Of a stretch of DNA of 51,476 nt, positions 33,252 through 45,544 are shown piece by piece. The stretch is from Nemertoderma westbladi. Lineage: Eukaryota; Xenacoelomorpha; Nemertodermatida; Nemertodermatidae. The notes under the pieces were generated by a model, which saw only the letters and a list, made by a program, of their open reading frames with translations, was not told the DNA's origin and made no database searches. Position 1 is the first letter of the stretch. Each line of letters starts with the position of its first letter. The stretch spans positions 1-51,476 of the forward strand of contig JAUCBJ010002447.1 of assembly GCA_032718475.1 (NCBI GenBank), read 5' to 3'. The position numbers were made by a program, and so were the translations under genes.

Positions 33252-33536
33252 ATGGTCTTGGTATCGGGGAACGATATATTCTACTTTCAAACGTTTGTTG
33301 ATAGCTTGATACGCGGTGATACTAGTCCAACTACTACGAAGGATGATGGTCGTTATATCGAACCGCCAATGTCCCAAGAGCAGCTTACGCGTGAGTTGGA
33401 CTATAAGAAATTCACTGCTCGATATACGCAGCGTAATGGTACGTATATGGGCTTCTTAACTACTGGTCATTCTATCAATTTACACAATACGGACTATGTC
33501 GACTATATATCCTGCCCAGCGGAGTCGGAACCATAA
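33252..33536 (+). CDS. Unrecognised 94-codon frame in BEL 3' region
   Basis: Starts MVLVSGNDIFYF, ends CPAESEP. The tail, with LTRELDYKKFTARYT and GFLTTGHSINLH, has a normal-looking composition. A +2 shift at the stop leads into another 39-codon open stretch to about 33654 (ENSIRNRLERKDIKE), and short frames upstream from 33209 start MDELIYSRYDG. This could be a decayed captured gene, a remnant of the missing pol/env region, or chance. I do not recognise a family. Confidence 0.3.
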   Translation: MVLVSGNDIFYFQTFVDSLIRGDTSPTTTKDDGRYIEPPMSQEQLTRELDYKKFTARYTQRNGTYMGFLTTGHSINLHNTDYVDYISCPAESEP

Positions 33537-34254
33537 ACTGAAATTCGAATGCGAAAATTCTATTCGAAATCGGCTTGAAAGAAAAGACATTAAAGAAACA
33601 AATAAACGCGGTAACTCCAACATATATTTGGAATTCTTGATAGAAGCATTGTAACAACAAATAAATATCATCCGCGTTTCCACTACCAGACGTGCGTCTT
33701 TGGTATTATTACGGTAAATGCCCTAGACCCAGCCAATAAACGGAAAGACATAAACATCCACGGAAACGTCGTGTTAAACACAGTTGTGTTCGTTATATTT
33801 ACTGGAGTTTCGAGCGAAACTTGTTTGACGTATCACCTATGCTCACTCGGCTCTAACGATCCTAGAGTAAACCTACGATCAGAGTCCCGGAATACTCGGT
33901 CAAACCTCCTCATTCCTTAGTTGGACCTCAGACCTGCGATCCTGGTGGTGTCGCGGATCCTCGCGGACGGTATTCACTGTTCAAGATCTATTGCTACCCT
34001 AACAATTAATCGGTAACACTCCGACAGTGATTTCTAGCTAGCCGCCCATCTTACCTAGCCGGATTATGACGCAGACACCTAATATCATGATCCAACCGTA
34101 TGGTCGTCCCGTTTAACGCGATACAACCCTTCATCAAGGTGAAGGAGAGCGTTGTACGAAACGAGTTAAACGCTATTCTATAAAGATCAAAAAAGAAACC
34201 TGCGTTTGTTCAGATAAACGTAAGTTATAACAGTAAGTCCAATCGATAAACGAA

Positions 34255-34593
34255 TTGGCCTTATCTCAGTTCGATTGGGAAACCTCGAATCTCAAAGAAG
34301 ATATCAAGCTTAGAATTATATTAGCCCTATTCTCGCCCTATTATTATAGCCCTATTCTCTGCGAGAGTTTTGGACGAACGTATCCCATGACAAGCGGAGG
34401 AAAATCAGCTCGAGGAGAAGCATATCGAAATGGACGAGACACCGACCGTAAACCCAAACCTTTTAATGCAATCATATTGCACCCTTCACCCAGGAGTTAT
34501 GGCCCTCCTAGTAAAGTGGCTCCCCCCAAAGAGAAAAGGACTCTTGCTAGCCTCAAAAAACTGCGTAAACGCCGTCTGCGTAAGAAAGGCTAA
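34255..34593 (+). CDS. Unrecognised basic frame next to the 3' LTR
   Basis: Open from a TTG at 34255; the first ATG is 34387, giving 68 codons. The C-terminus is very basic (SLKKLRKRRLRKKG), suggestive of nucleic-acid binding or nuclear targeting if translated. It ends 79 bp before the 3' LTR. An overlapping frame at 34430-34645 is also open, so coding is unproven. Confidence 0.3.
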   Translation: MALSQFDWETSNLKEDIKLRIILALFSPYYYSPILCESFGRTYPMTSGGKSARGEAYRNGRDTDRKPKPFNAIILHPSPRSYGPPSKVAPPKEKRTLASLKKLRKRRLRKKG

Positions 34594-34671
34594 CTGTTTA
34601 GAGTATCTTTATATTTTAGAAACTGTGATTTGTTATATTTTATAGACTTAAATCCCATTTTCTGGGAGCGG

Positions 34672-35905
34672 TGTAAAAGCTTTTGCGTAATTAGCCGGTT
34701 ATTTTCCCTTAAAGTACTCTGTAGTTGGTTTGCCAGGCATAAAAAGGCCGTGTCCTTGCTGTACTGGTGTTTTAGAGGACATAAAAGTCATTTCTTATGT
34801 ATTTTTACTGTATTTGTACTTTAGAGGACATAATCCACAATCTCGTGACGCAATAGCTGGATACTTTGAAAACAGTGTCGCTACCATGACGACGGCTAGC
34901 AGCTGATATTGCCACGTCGACGTTTCTTTGTTTCTTTGTTCTCTCGTTGTTCAGGTTGACCAATCAGAGCGTTTGTTGTCTCTGTGTTGGAGGTATATAC
35001 AGAAACTCAGTAGTTCAGTGTTATGTTTTTGCCCAGAGCCTAAGAACCGGCTTTTGGCACCTCCGTGTTTTCAGTTTTTAGTCTTACACTAGTAGGTTTA
35101 ATTATAAGGGCATATATCCTTTAACTGACATACCGATCAAACTCATGGAATCACTGATCTGGGAATACACTGACTGCTGACACACGGCTTTTAATAACTG
35201 CTGAAACTGCTAAAATTACCTGCTCAATCGATACTGTGTACTGCTATTTGTTGTCGGTTATTCATTATATTGGTTGATGAATTATTATATTGGAATAACG
35301 AGAAATAACCCCGAAAACCCAATATTCTTGATATACCGAAGGTAAGAGAGAAAGGTTACCAATAACGATTGTGACTTATGTTAAAGTGGTTTGAAGTGAA
35401 TCTAATGTTATTTGATAGACCCTACATGAGTCAGTCTGTGTTCCTTTTATATGTGACTAAAATCAGTGAAGATTGGCAGATTAGTGTGCAGTATTGTGCA
35501 GCATTGTGTATGAGTGAGTCTGTTAAAGAAGCAATTCCTAAAGAATGCGCCATATATGTGAATTATAATTAAGCCATATCGTTGTGAGTAGTTTAAGTCA
35601 TAACTCTGTTTATATAGATAAAGCGCCACGTCCTAAAGGAACTGTTAATATTCCCCGAAGGTGAATAATATTGTCAGAGATTATATAATACTGTCAGTCG
35701 AATAATACATTAGGCTTACATAGCAATAAAATTAAACCGTCGAACCCAATCTCCCGGGAATATCCAGCGGGTGAATGATCGCGCACAGATTGGTTTCGAC
35801 TAGTGTAGTGAATCAAATACTTGTCATAGACTAAAAACCGATTTAATATCTAGAAGACATCTTAATTTGGTGGGTTAAACTGCCAAAGGTCTGAAAGCGC
35901 GAACA
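34672..35905 (+). repeat. 3' LTR of the BEL element
   Basis: 1234 bp, identical in appearance to the 5' LTR apart from the 12-bp indel. Preceded by a short purine stretch GGGAGCGG. Followed by TACTG, the second target-site copy. Confidence 0.95.
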
Positions 35906-36036
35906 TACTGCCTCCAAACGATTACATCAAATACCAAAATATCGATACTCGAAAAACCGATATGGGCGCAGATATACTGTTCCCAAGTGAACAAACTTAT
36001 AACATTCATGGTGGCGGTGAAGAAAGAGACTATTAA
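35906..36036 (+). pseudogene. 3' remainder of the interrupted Gypsy pol frame
   Basis: After TACTG the reading frame that ends at 24028 resumes at a codon boundary (35911) and stays open for 41 codons to TAA at 36034-36036. That shows the BEL element landed inside a Gypsy pol tail. A purine tract (GAGAG and about 15 A) near 36097-36115 could be the old element's polypurine tract. Confidence 0.7.
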
Positions 36037-36455
36037 ACAACATGTTTGAAACTGAAACTTTAACATATATTCATGGCTATATATATACGTTTAATAGAGA
36101 GAAAAAAAAAAAAAACTTGGTATAACCTAATTAGGATACATTAGAAAGGTTGATAATTGAAGGTCAGGCTTAAGCCCTGGAAGCCTACCTCCCTGGATAT
36201 TTTAGTAGAACTGTGCTGTACTATGTACATTGGTTGTGCACCGGTAGGTACCTGGGTGGTATTTATTCATATATTGTAATAACAATTGTTTATTATTGAT
36301 TTGAGATATTATAATGCCATATGTTCATACTAGTTGTTGTTGTCTCATATGGGATCATTATAGAATGTACCTGAGGCTACTGAATTATGCATTAGTTATA
36401 TATATTAAATAAATATATTAAAAAAATATATATCGCCAATTTTTTGGGGAATCAA

Positions 36456-36618
36456 TAATAATTGTTTTTGGGGGACGAATAATTGTTTTTGGGGGACGAA
36501 TAATTGTTTTTGGGGGATGAATACTTGTTTTTGGGGGATGAATAATTGTTTTTGGGGGACGAATAATTGTTTTTGGGGGATGAATACTTGTTTTTGGGGG
36601 ATGAATAATTGTTTTTGG
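36456..36618. repeat. 21-bp G-rich minisatellite, about eight copies
   Basis: Unit AATAATTGTTTTTGGGGGACG with C/T and AAT/ACT variants. One strand carries TTTTTGGGGG at 21-bp spacing. The minus strand reads as a seven-residue repeat without stops because 21 is divisible by three; I do not call it a gene. Confidence 0.93.
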
Positions 36619-37218
36619 TGAGAGGGATATTCAATATTGGGGGATGTGAATTGGTGCTACAAAAAAATATATTTGGTGGAAAATAATTTATGTTGGTGTT
36701 AAATCATCTAATTTGGGGTGGCATTCAATTAGTGGCGTTATTTTAATTTCTCAAGGTAGTTAGGAATTAGGGAGTTCATTTGTTGATATCACATGATCAG
36801 CCACAGCACCCTATAGTCAGACCAAGAAATAAAGCCGCCCAAGCAATAGGGTCAGCCATACTTGGAAGAAGACGAAGGTATTGATTGATTGGTCACCATG
36901 TTCGTACAAGACAAAATATTGTCACAATGATGTGAACAGGTTGATCCACCTGGTGATAGCAGAGACCAGACCATCATGCAATAATTAACAGTATTGCAGG
37001 GTAGAGCTGGTTAGAGCAGGGTAGAGTTGTACATCTCCTCTATAAATATGCCATATTGCGGACCCAAACAGTGTATCTGGTGTCCTCAGTAGTAATCAAA
37101 TCATGGGAAACCATTGAATCATCAAACCATTGAATGCCAGCACATCTCAGACTGAACTGCTGCTCTCTACGCAACTGGTCTGATTTCCAGATTCGGAACT
37201 GCTGGTTGGTGGCACATC
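36619..37218. other. Unassigned spacer
   Basis: No gene seen. GAGCAGGGTAGAG is doubled near 36999-37026. The five bases before the next LTR are ACATC (37214-37218), the predicted target duplication for the second BEL copy. Confidence 0.55.
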
Positions 37219-38406
37219 TGTAAAAGCTTTTGCGTCATTAACCGGTTATTTTCCCTTAAAGTACTCTGTAGTTGGTTTGCCAGGCATAAAAAGGCCGTGT
37301 CCTTGCTGTACTGGTGTTTTAAAGGACATAAAAGTCATTTCTTCTGTATTTGTACTGTATTTGTACTTTAGAGGACATAATCTGCAATCTCGTGACGCGA
37401 TAAGCTGGATACTCTTGAAAACAGTGTCGCTACCATGACGACGGCTAACAGCTGATATTGCCACGTCGACGTTTCTTTGTTTCTTTGTTCTCTCGTTGTT
37501 CGGTTGACCAATCAGAGCGTTTTTTGTCTCTGTGTTGGAGGTGTATACAGAACTCAGTAGTTCAGTGTTTGTTATGTTTTTGCCCAGAGCCTAAGAACAC
37601 CGGCTTTTGGCACCTCCGTGTTTTCAGTCTTTAGTCTTACATTAGTAGGCTTAATTATAGGACGTATATCTGTTATCTTAACTAATCATACAAAATCAAA
37701 CCCTACTTACTTATCATACATATCTATGCAATTCATATCTTGCATTACTGCTTTTGCTGTCTGTTGTTCATTATATTTGTTGATGAAATATTATATCGGA
37801 AAACTGATCAATAGTCAGACACCCCACCTTCTTGATATACTAAAGGTTAGAGAGACCGGTTACAGGTAAACGATTGCGACCTATGTTGAGTGGTTTGAAG
37901 TGAATCTAATGCTATTTCATATGCCCAACATAAATTGTCTGTTGCTCTCTTTATACGTGAACAAACTTAGTGAAGGTCGGCAGATTAGTGTGCAGTATTG
38001 TGCAGCATTGTGTATGATTGTAACTGATAACAAAGCATCTCCTAAAGAATGCGCCATATACGTTAATCTATAGCCTTTTCGTTGTGACTAGTTTAAGTCA
38101 TAACTCTGTTTACATATTTAGAGCGCCACGTCCTAAAGGAACTGTTAATATTTCCCGAAAGTGAATAATATTTGTCAGAGATTATATATTACGATCAGTC
38201 GAATAATACAGTAGGCTTACACCATCAATCATTAAGCTCCGAACTCAGTCTCCCGGGTATATCCAACGGGTGAATGATTGCGCATAGACTGGCTTCGGCT
38301 AATGTAGTGTATCAAATACTCGTCATAGGCTAAAGACTATCTATCATCCAAAAGACATTCTAATTTTGGCAGGTTAAACTGTCAAAGGTCTTCAAAAGCG
38401 CAAACA
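37219..38406 (+). repeat. 5' LTR of the second BEL copy
   Basis: 1188 bp, starts TGTAAAAGC, ends GCGCAAACA. Roughly 10 percent different from the first element's LTRs by eye. The GTGTATACAG promoter region and AGAGCGCCACG block are kept. Confidence 0.9.
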
Positions 38407-40586
38407 ATAACAGATATTGCTTCTGGATTGCGGTGTAAGCAATCCAGTCTAAAGTACCGGTACCGGTTGAACGGTAACCTGTACCACTGTAGGCCTGTAG
38501 GCCCAACTGCCCGAACCGGTACTTACGGTACAGGTACAGCAGTATTATTCGATTTGATTATTATATGCCGGTAGGTCTTAATAATTAATCGGGGACGCCT
38601 GGTTTTTATTGGGATTTTACTTAGGCCTATTTCTGTCAGTTTTATTTATTTGTAGGCCAGTATTGAGCAGAAGGCGTGTAAGCCTGCTCAGATTGTACAG
38701 ATAATTTGTAGGCTTGACTGTTGGCTAGCTGTTAATTAGGTCTGAACGGATTGCAGTGCATGTAGAGTGTATGTCCGATAAAGAACGGTTAAGAAGTAGG
38801 GGCAGCCATCGCTGTAAGGTAAACCCCCATCTAAAGAATAAGTCGTACTACTGGGTTAGAACGCGTACTACTTAACCATTTTGGAGTCTGTATGTCCTGT
38901 GGTTTATTTAGGCTTGATAGTAGTTGGTCAGCGTTTGGTCTGTACTTTGTTTGTGTAGTCTATACGGGTAGCGTATAATTTTATTTAGATAATTTGTAGG
39001 CTGGATAGTTGTCTGGCTGCTGTTGGGTTTGAGGAAATTTCGGTGTGTGTAAAGCATCTGTCCGATAAAGAACGGTTAGGAATTAGGGGCAGCCATCGCT
39101 GTAAGGTAAACCCCCATCTAAAGAATAAGTCGTACTACTGGGTTAGAACGCATACTACTTAACCATTTCGGAGTCTGCATATACCGTAGTTTGTTTAGGC
39201 TTGATAGTAGTCTGTCAGTATTTGGTCTGCATTTTGTTTGAATGGTTTGTACGCGTAGCGTAATATTTATTATTCAGAGTTTATGCGATTATTCGCAACA
39301 TTCATATCCCCAAGTTTGTTCCTACAGTAATTGTGTTTGTTATACATACCGTTATAGTTAAACTAACCCCGGTACTACATCAGGGCTGCTCGGCGTAGGT
39401 AAAGACTGGTGATTTTGTGCACCGGTCACTCCAGCAGATGCCGTGGTTCTTTTAGCTGTTCAAGTATTTTTAACTACTAATTATTTGTTATACAAGTACT
39501 TGTACCTAATTTAGGGTTTAGTGTACAGTGCTTTCCGAAAGCAATTAGTGTGTAGGCAGTGTATTTGTGTTGTAAAGTGGTTGATAGGCACGTACGTTAG
39601 CTCTATTAACTTCTAGGTAGGAACACTCCGTGATACATAACGTAGTACCTATAGCGATACGGTTATAGGTCGTCAGGCGGTGGTATTTTCCTATCTAGAC
39701 AGCGCAGTATATTTACTACTACTTATTATTTTCAAATACCGTAGTAACCTGTCCGTTGTAATAACCAGATATTCTAGCCCTTTGTTAGGCTGGTTAGTAG
39801 ACTTCTTGTAAAATTACCCTAAAAATTTGTATTTGTGTATTTGTAATTAAATTTTTGTGTTTATTTAGAGATTGTAATCTCAACCCGAATTGTACGTAAT
39901 TTGTAGTATTAAGTAACTTAGGTAAATTAGAATTATTTGTTTTAGTGTCTAACAAGTAGCACTCCACTGAGAGCGCACAGCTTATGTGTAGTGACTCCCC
40001 CAGAAATAATAACATTTATTTCAAACATTGACAAAACCCATTAAACGGGTATATATATATTATAAATCAACTCAAACGATTTATAAATAGTAGGCCTGCC
40101 ATATAACAATTAGGTCTCAATATCAGTTGGACTACTGCTTAAATAACGGTAATAAAGTAAGTTAAAGTAACCAAGTAACCTTTAAAATTCAGAAATTCAA
40201 TTATTTAAAATAATTGATATACCGGTATCCACGATAGGCCTATTATATATTTATATTTGTGCTGAAATCATACCGGTATTCTGTAATTAATTTTAGTTAA
40301 TAATTATACTTATATATACTATAAGTGTAAACTGCATACCGGTATCCACTATAGGCCTATTATATATTTATATATATTTGTGCTAAAATTATATACCGGT
40401 TTCTGTGAAAAACCTAGTCTGCAATAATACTTATATATACCATAAGTATACCGGTATTCTAATATTATATATCACGCTACACTGAGTAGCAGTATCGGTA
40501 ATTAATTACTAGGCTAGCAGTTAATACTGAATTACTGGACTTACTTAGACTGTAATATAGCAGTAGGCATTCAACTGTAAACAAAC
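38407..40586 (+). other. Leader of the second BEL copy
   Basis: Collinear with 25275-27448, including the tandem pair with stem-loops at 38799-38828 and 39086-39115. Confidence 0.8.
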
Positions 40587-43500
40587 ATGTCTGATACTAA
40601 GCATAGCCTGTCAGACAGTTTATTAGATGTAACTATCTGCGACTCAGATAAAGGTGTAGAACCGTCTACACCTAAGTTCAGTTCACCTCCCACTGTGAGG
40701 AAGGTCATCCCTCCAGTAGTAATAACAGAACCTAGGCTGGTCCAACATCGTAGGTCTATCATAGGCACTCGAGCCCAGGTCAAGCGGGACCAAGAAGCAG
40801 CGGAACAGCAACAACCCGTGAGCCAAGAACTTATTTCTCAGCGGCCCGACAGCTCCAGTAGTGAAGATACTGTAGAACTGACACCCGAGCGCGGAGCAAG
40901 GATGACTGATGCGGTTTATTCGGATCCCCTTCTCATCCTTCCTGCAGCCGTACTTACCAGGTTATTGATCGCGGTGGAAGAACACCAGATCGATTGGGCG
41001 AGAAGTAAGCGCTCAACTAAAGATAGTTATGCGGGATACACAAAGGAAGAACTGAAATCTATGGTCGAGTCGCAATGGAACTTCCCCGGACCCGGACTCC
41101 CGTTTGATTTATCAGAAGCTGCCTGGGAAGACATACACCGGATGGGAGTAGCCAAGGAAACCATCGATCCAGCTGTGTGGAAGAGGTCCGCAGCCGGATA
41201 CGCACAGGGATTCTTCAGCTCTATGGAGCGAGTAGAAAAACAACTGTTACAATAACCTCAAGGACCTCAAGAGCAGGGACAACTGCTTTATCAAGTTAGA
41301 GAAAGAATTCTGCGAATCAGGCTAATATTATCAGCCTTTGAAGAGGCTTCTAAAAGAAGACAAGACACGTCGTTGCAAGTTGCCGTAAAGACTTGGTTTC
41401 AACGGGTGAGTCGCCAGGTTCAAGGAACAGCTCAGTGGAAAGCTCAGCTGGAGGAGCGCTCAACCAATGGAGAATCAACAGACGCTACTTTTTCCCAAGT
41501 GGAAAGTGAAGCGACGGCAGAGAAACCGCATAAGAGGGATGCCATTGACATCTATCTGTCAGACTATCAGCGTTTTTTGGGAGATGAAGAGTTGAGGAGA
41601 AGGCTAGATGGACTTAGCCCTAATAGTGAAGGAGCCCAGCGTGTGTTGGATGCAATTGATGTGGATAGGTTAGCGGCGAACCAAGCTAAATTCGATGAAC
41701 AACTCCGCATCGCTAGAGACCAAGAAGAACAAGTAAGGAAAAAACGTATAGAAGACAGAAAGATAGCAGCAGTGGCAGAGGCAGAAAGAAAAGCGACCTT
41801 GGCAGGAGCAGCGGCAGAGGCAAAAGCGGCAGCAGCAGAAGCAGCGGCAGAGGCAAAAGCGGCAGCAGCAGAAGCAGCGGCAGAGGCAAAAGCGGCAGCG
41901 GCAGAGGCAAAAGCGGCAGCGGTGGCGGAAGCAGAACGGAGAGCGGCTGAAGAGATCGCCCAACTGGAGTTGGAAAATCTTCAAGAGAAGCAAGACGACT
42001 TCAGTAAACAGTTAACAGCTAGTAATATGCAGATGATGAATCGATCTACTCCCAAAAGACAGGGTTATACATCATCTGAGGAAGGCGATACCACCGATAC
42101 TGAAGGCAAAGGAAATCGATCTCGCCTAAGCAGACGTAAAAGAACATCCCACCGTCAAAAATTGCCTGATTTGCCTCCAGCTGTTAGAAGGCAACTAAAT
42201 AACACCAACTTAGGTAGTACAGAACCCACAGACCAAATAATTACAATAGAGAGACTCCCTACTATAGTAGATGAGCCCGAAATAGTTAGGTCTGTTCCCG
42301 AAGCCACCCTTTCGGTCGTAGAGACACCTGTACTCCCTGAACCTACCTCTCAATTCCCTTTGCACAGCACTAAGCTACCTGTGCCCAGCAGAACAGTCCG
42401 TGAGACAGTTCATACCCTGGACTCCGAGCGAAATATTCATGATTTGTCGCCCGTTGTCCCTCGTCCGCCCGCTACAACGTTGGCGAATCCCGCTTCGGCG
42501 GTCGAATGGGTGGATGAGAGACGACGGGGGATGGATCTCCTGCTCGGACAGATGCAGGAGACTGTTCAACAATTCAAAGGCACAGTAAGGGAAAGTAGGC
42601 TAGAGTTGCAAGAAGTGCAGCAAAGTATCGCGCTAGAACGCGATAAATTAGTAAATACACAAAGGGGTATACCACCACCCCCTGTAACAATGTGTCAACC
42701 TGTTAGGTCTGAAGTATCTCATGCGCAAGGTGTGGAGCCTACACGCATCTATACTGCTAGCGAAGTAGAAACTCCTATAGTGAACCCTATTAAGGGTAAT
42801 TATAGACCTGTTGATAATGATATTCCCTATAGACCGGATCATAATCCGAGAAATTTATATACCGATAACTCGATATTAAATAACACGATGGCCCAAGAAA
42901 GTTTTACGCGTCAAATGGCTAGAACCGAAGCCCGGCAAGCGGTAAAGGTGGGAGAGATCGTCAAGTTCAATGGAGATGAGATGAAATGGTTACCTTTTAA
43001 TGAATATTACAAAGATAACATACAGAACTCTGTGCTATCTAATGGAGAGAAACTTAGATTCCTCATCGAGTGCTTGGAAGGATCTCCCAAGTTAATGGCG
43101 TTAAAGTTTATTGGACATCCAGACGGATTAAGACAAGTTTGGGATACACTAAACATCAGGTATGGTAATAGGAATAACATAGCTGGGTATTTGTATGCAA
43201 AGTTGGTAGCGCCCCGAAAGTTTATTAGCAGCGGAATTATAGAGTTTTCCGATGAGATTCAGGAGATCTGCAGACAATTAGATTGGCTAGGTAAGTCTCA
43301 TGAGTATCAGAATACTATGGTTATTAGAGCAGTGGCTTCTACTTTACCGAAGGGTGGAGTAGGTACACGCTGGGATAAGAAAGTGTTATATATGATGGAA
43401 CAACAACGACGAGACCCTACCATGGCTGATCTCATGTCATTCCTAGATGGAGAAGTGAAATTACAGCTCCTGAAACTGTCCAGAGAGAAGACACCGGAAA

Positions 43501-45544
43501 ACAAGGTAAGTGAAAAACCCGTTTCTAGGAGAAGGGTAACACCAGTGTGTTATACCGACGACGGCGAAAGCCAGACTTCTCAAGGAGAGGATAGCGGGAA
43601 AGACACTGAAAGATCTTATTATGTCAATAAAACGCCTAAAGACCAGGTAAGTAAATTCAAGTCTCGAACCAATGACAGGAGAGAACAGGTAAGAAAAACC
43701 CTCCTACGTCTCCCAAGAGAATTCAGGTGAGAAAGCCCGAGGAAAGAACGAACGTGCACCACACAGCACATGTTAAAGTAAGTAACATCAAACCCAAATG
43801 TGTGCTGTGCGACGGGCCCCACCGCTTGAATATGTGCGATGAATTCTTAAAGAAATCATTAAAAGAGAGACGGGAAGTCATGTGGGATAAGCGGTTGTGT
43901 TATAATTGCCTCAGACGAGGACACCAACGGCGAACCTGTTACTCCGACGCAAGGTGTGCAAAGTGCGGTGCAAAACATCATATCTTGTTGCACACTGAAT
44001 TCGAACGAAGCAGCCCTAGTCAGGTAAGTGAGTCCGAACAACTACATGTCCAATTCAGTGATGTGAACGACACCGACCAAAGTTCTGAGATGGAAGGATT
44101 CTATACGGACGAATTCTCCGACCAAAACGAATCCTGTTACTTAATAAACACCACCGCAGTGTATCGAGCACTCATGTATGAGAAAGACACAGACAGCGAC
44201 CTCACCCTAACTACTTCAGATCAACAACAATCTTGGAAAGCGCCAACTTCAAATGTAGGAATCTGAGAATTTCCTGTAGTCCAGTTACGGGTCCACGGAC
44301 CTCAGAAGAGCTATATAGTGAACGCCCTCCTGGACTCCGGCAGCACAGGAACATTCATCGATAAAGAACTAGCCGAAGACATCTTTGCTGGACAACCCAA
44401 GTTCCGAACCAAGCTAAACATGTCAGGGATCATGCAGGTTTGGAAATCTGCTGTGGCTGCCGACTATTATATAGGTGAGTTGTCCACTCCACAGGATAAA
44501 CTAGGAGAACACAGTATAAGGTCAGTCAAAATGGTGGCAATAAAGAACTTCGCTACCACCCAAGTGGAACCTTATAATTGGGACGAAGATGATCATGCCC
44601 AACAACTTAACATTCCTAGATTCGACACCGATTATCCTGGAGTACAAATATTAATCGGTCAAAATGCGCATGAGGCGCTGGAGACATTGGAGAAACGACC
44701 TACTCAACCGCAACCACTTCAGACCTATGCGGTAAGAACTAGAGTAGGTTGGTACCTTACTGGACCTTCCCGAAGAACGCTCAGAGAAAGACTGCTTCAA
44801 GATCGCGTCTGCCAGGTGAGTGAATGGGAAGATGATACTAGTGAGGGAGACGACCCAACTGAGGGAACACCATACTCCTCAGATAATGACGATATTAGCT
44901 CCAATGTAGATCAATGGAGATATTGCCCCAAGAAGTTTAATCCAACTGACATCGCTTCCAGAGGAGCAACTCCTCAAGAACTGACAGATACTACAGACCG
45001 GTTAGGTGAACCCGACTTCCTGAGTAAGGAGGATGAATGGCCTCCCCATCTTACTCCGACTGAGATTAGACCAGCCAAGGGAGCAGAGAAAGTCAAACCT
45101 AAAACCCGGACGGGTGGATCGGAGTTATTTGAACCCGGGATAGATCTGTCGGTATTACATATTGCCAGGGACGACGCCGTGGATCTGGACCTCCCCACCG
45201 CGAGTGGATCCTTCATGAAGATCAGAGAGAGCGATTGGAGCTCTGGAACATCAGACGTCTCGCAGGGACTCTCACCTCTCCTACAGGGAGCAACGGACCA
45301 CTATAGCTCCTGGAATCGGCTTTGTAAGGCCGTCGTGTACCTAGAGCGATGTTTCTATCGTCACTATTCCAGGACGAAGAGGAAACCTGGAATTGTATTC
45401 GGGATGCAGCGACTCAATCACCCAGTCGGTCGTTTGTGTTTACCGGAAGGGAATGGAGGACTCTCCGGAAACTGTGGAAGGCAAGATTCTCTTCCCACGA
45501 CCACCTCCCTAATCCTTCAAACATCTAGGGACTCCATAACGTAA
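40587..45544 (+). pseudogene. BEL gag-protease polyprotein, second copy, three lesions
   Basis: ATG at 40587, in one frame to 43730 apart from TAA at 41253-41255. It contains an extra N-terminal segment of about 290 residues, with LLILPAAVLTRLLIAVEEHQ, TKDSYAGYTKEELKSMVE and DPAVWKRSAAGYAQGF, which I do not recognise. The coiled coil (about 41810-41935), the gag core and KFNGDEMKWLPFNEYY follow. A one-base deletion near 43702 shifts the frame. The zinc knuckles (43798-44000) and protease follow in the new frame, with CGA to TGA at 44264-44266 just before the protease. LLDSGS is intact near 44328. RT is absent at the same junction as in the first copy (about 44820-44920). Confidence 0.88.

Larger units (their letters stand above)
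24029..35905 (+). mobile_element. Complete BEL/Pao-type LTR element, RT and integrase not found
   Basis: LTRs at 24029-25274 and 34672-35905 are essentially identical apart from a 12-bp indel. They are flanked by TACTG at 24024-24028 and 35906-35910, a 5-bp target-site duplication. The 9.4-kb interior holds a 2.2-kb leader, a gag-protease region (27449-31581) and a 3-kb 3' region with only weak frames. Zinc knuckles and LLDSGS protease place it with BEL/Pao. The protein goes from the protease straight into the RNase H end (WRYCPKKFNPTDIASRG), so RT is deleted, and I found no DDE integrase downstream. Near-identical LTRs imply recent insertion, hence mobilisation by enzymes supplied in trans. 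Confidence 0.9.

Noticed and set aside
36452-36634. Seven-residue NNYSSPK-type protein repeat
   Set aside because: Automatic result of a 21-bp minisatellite without stops; no start context or flanking coding sequence.
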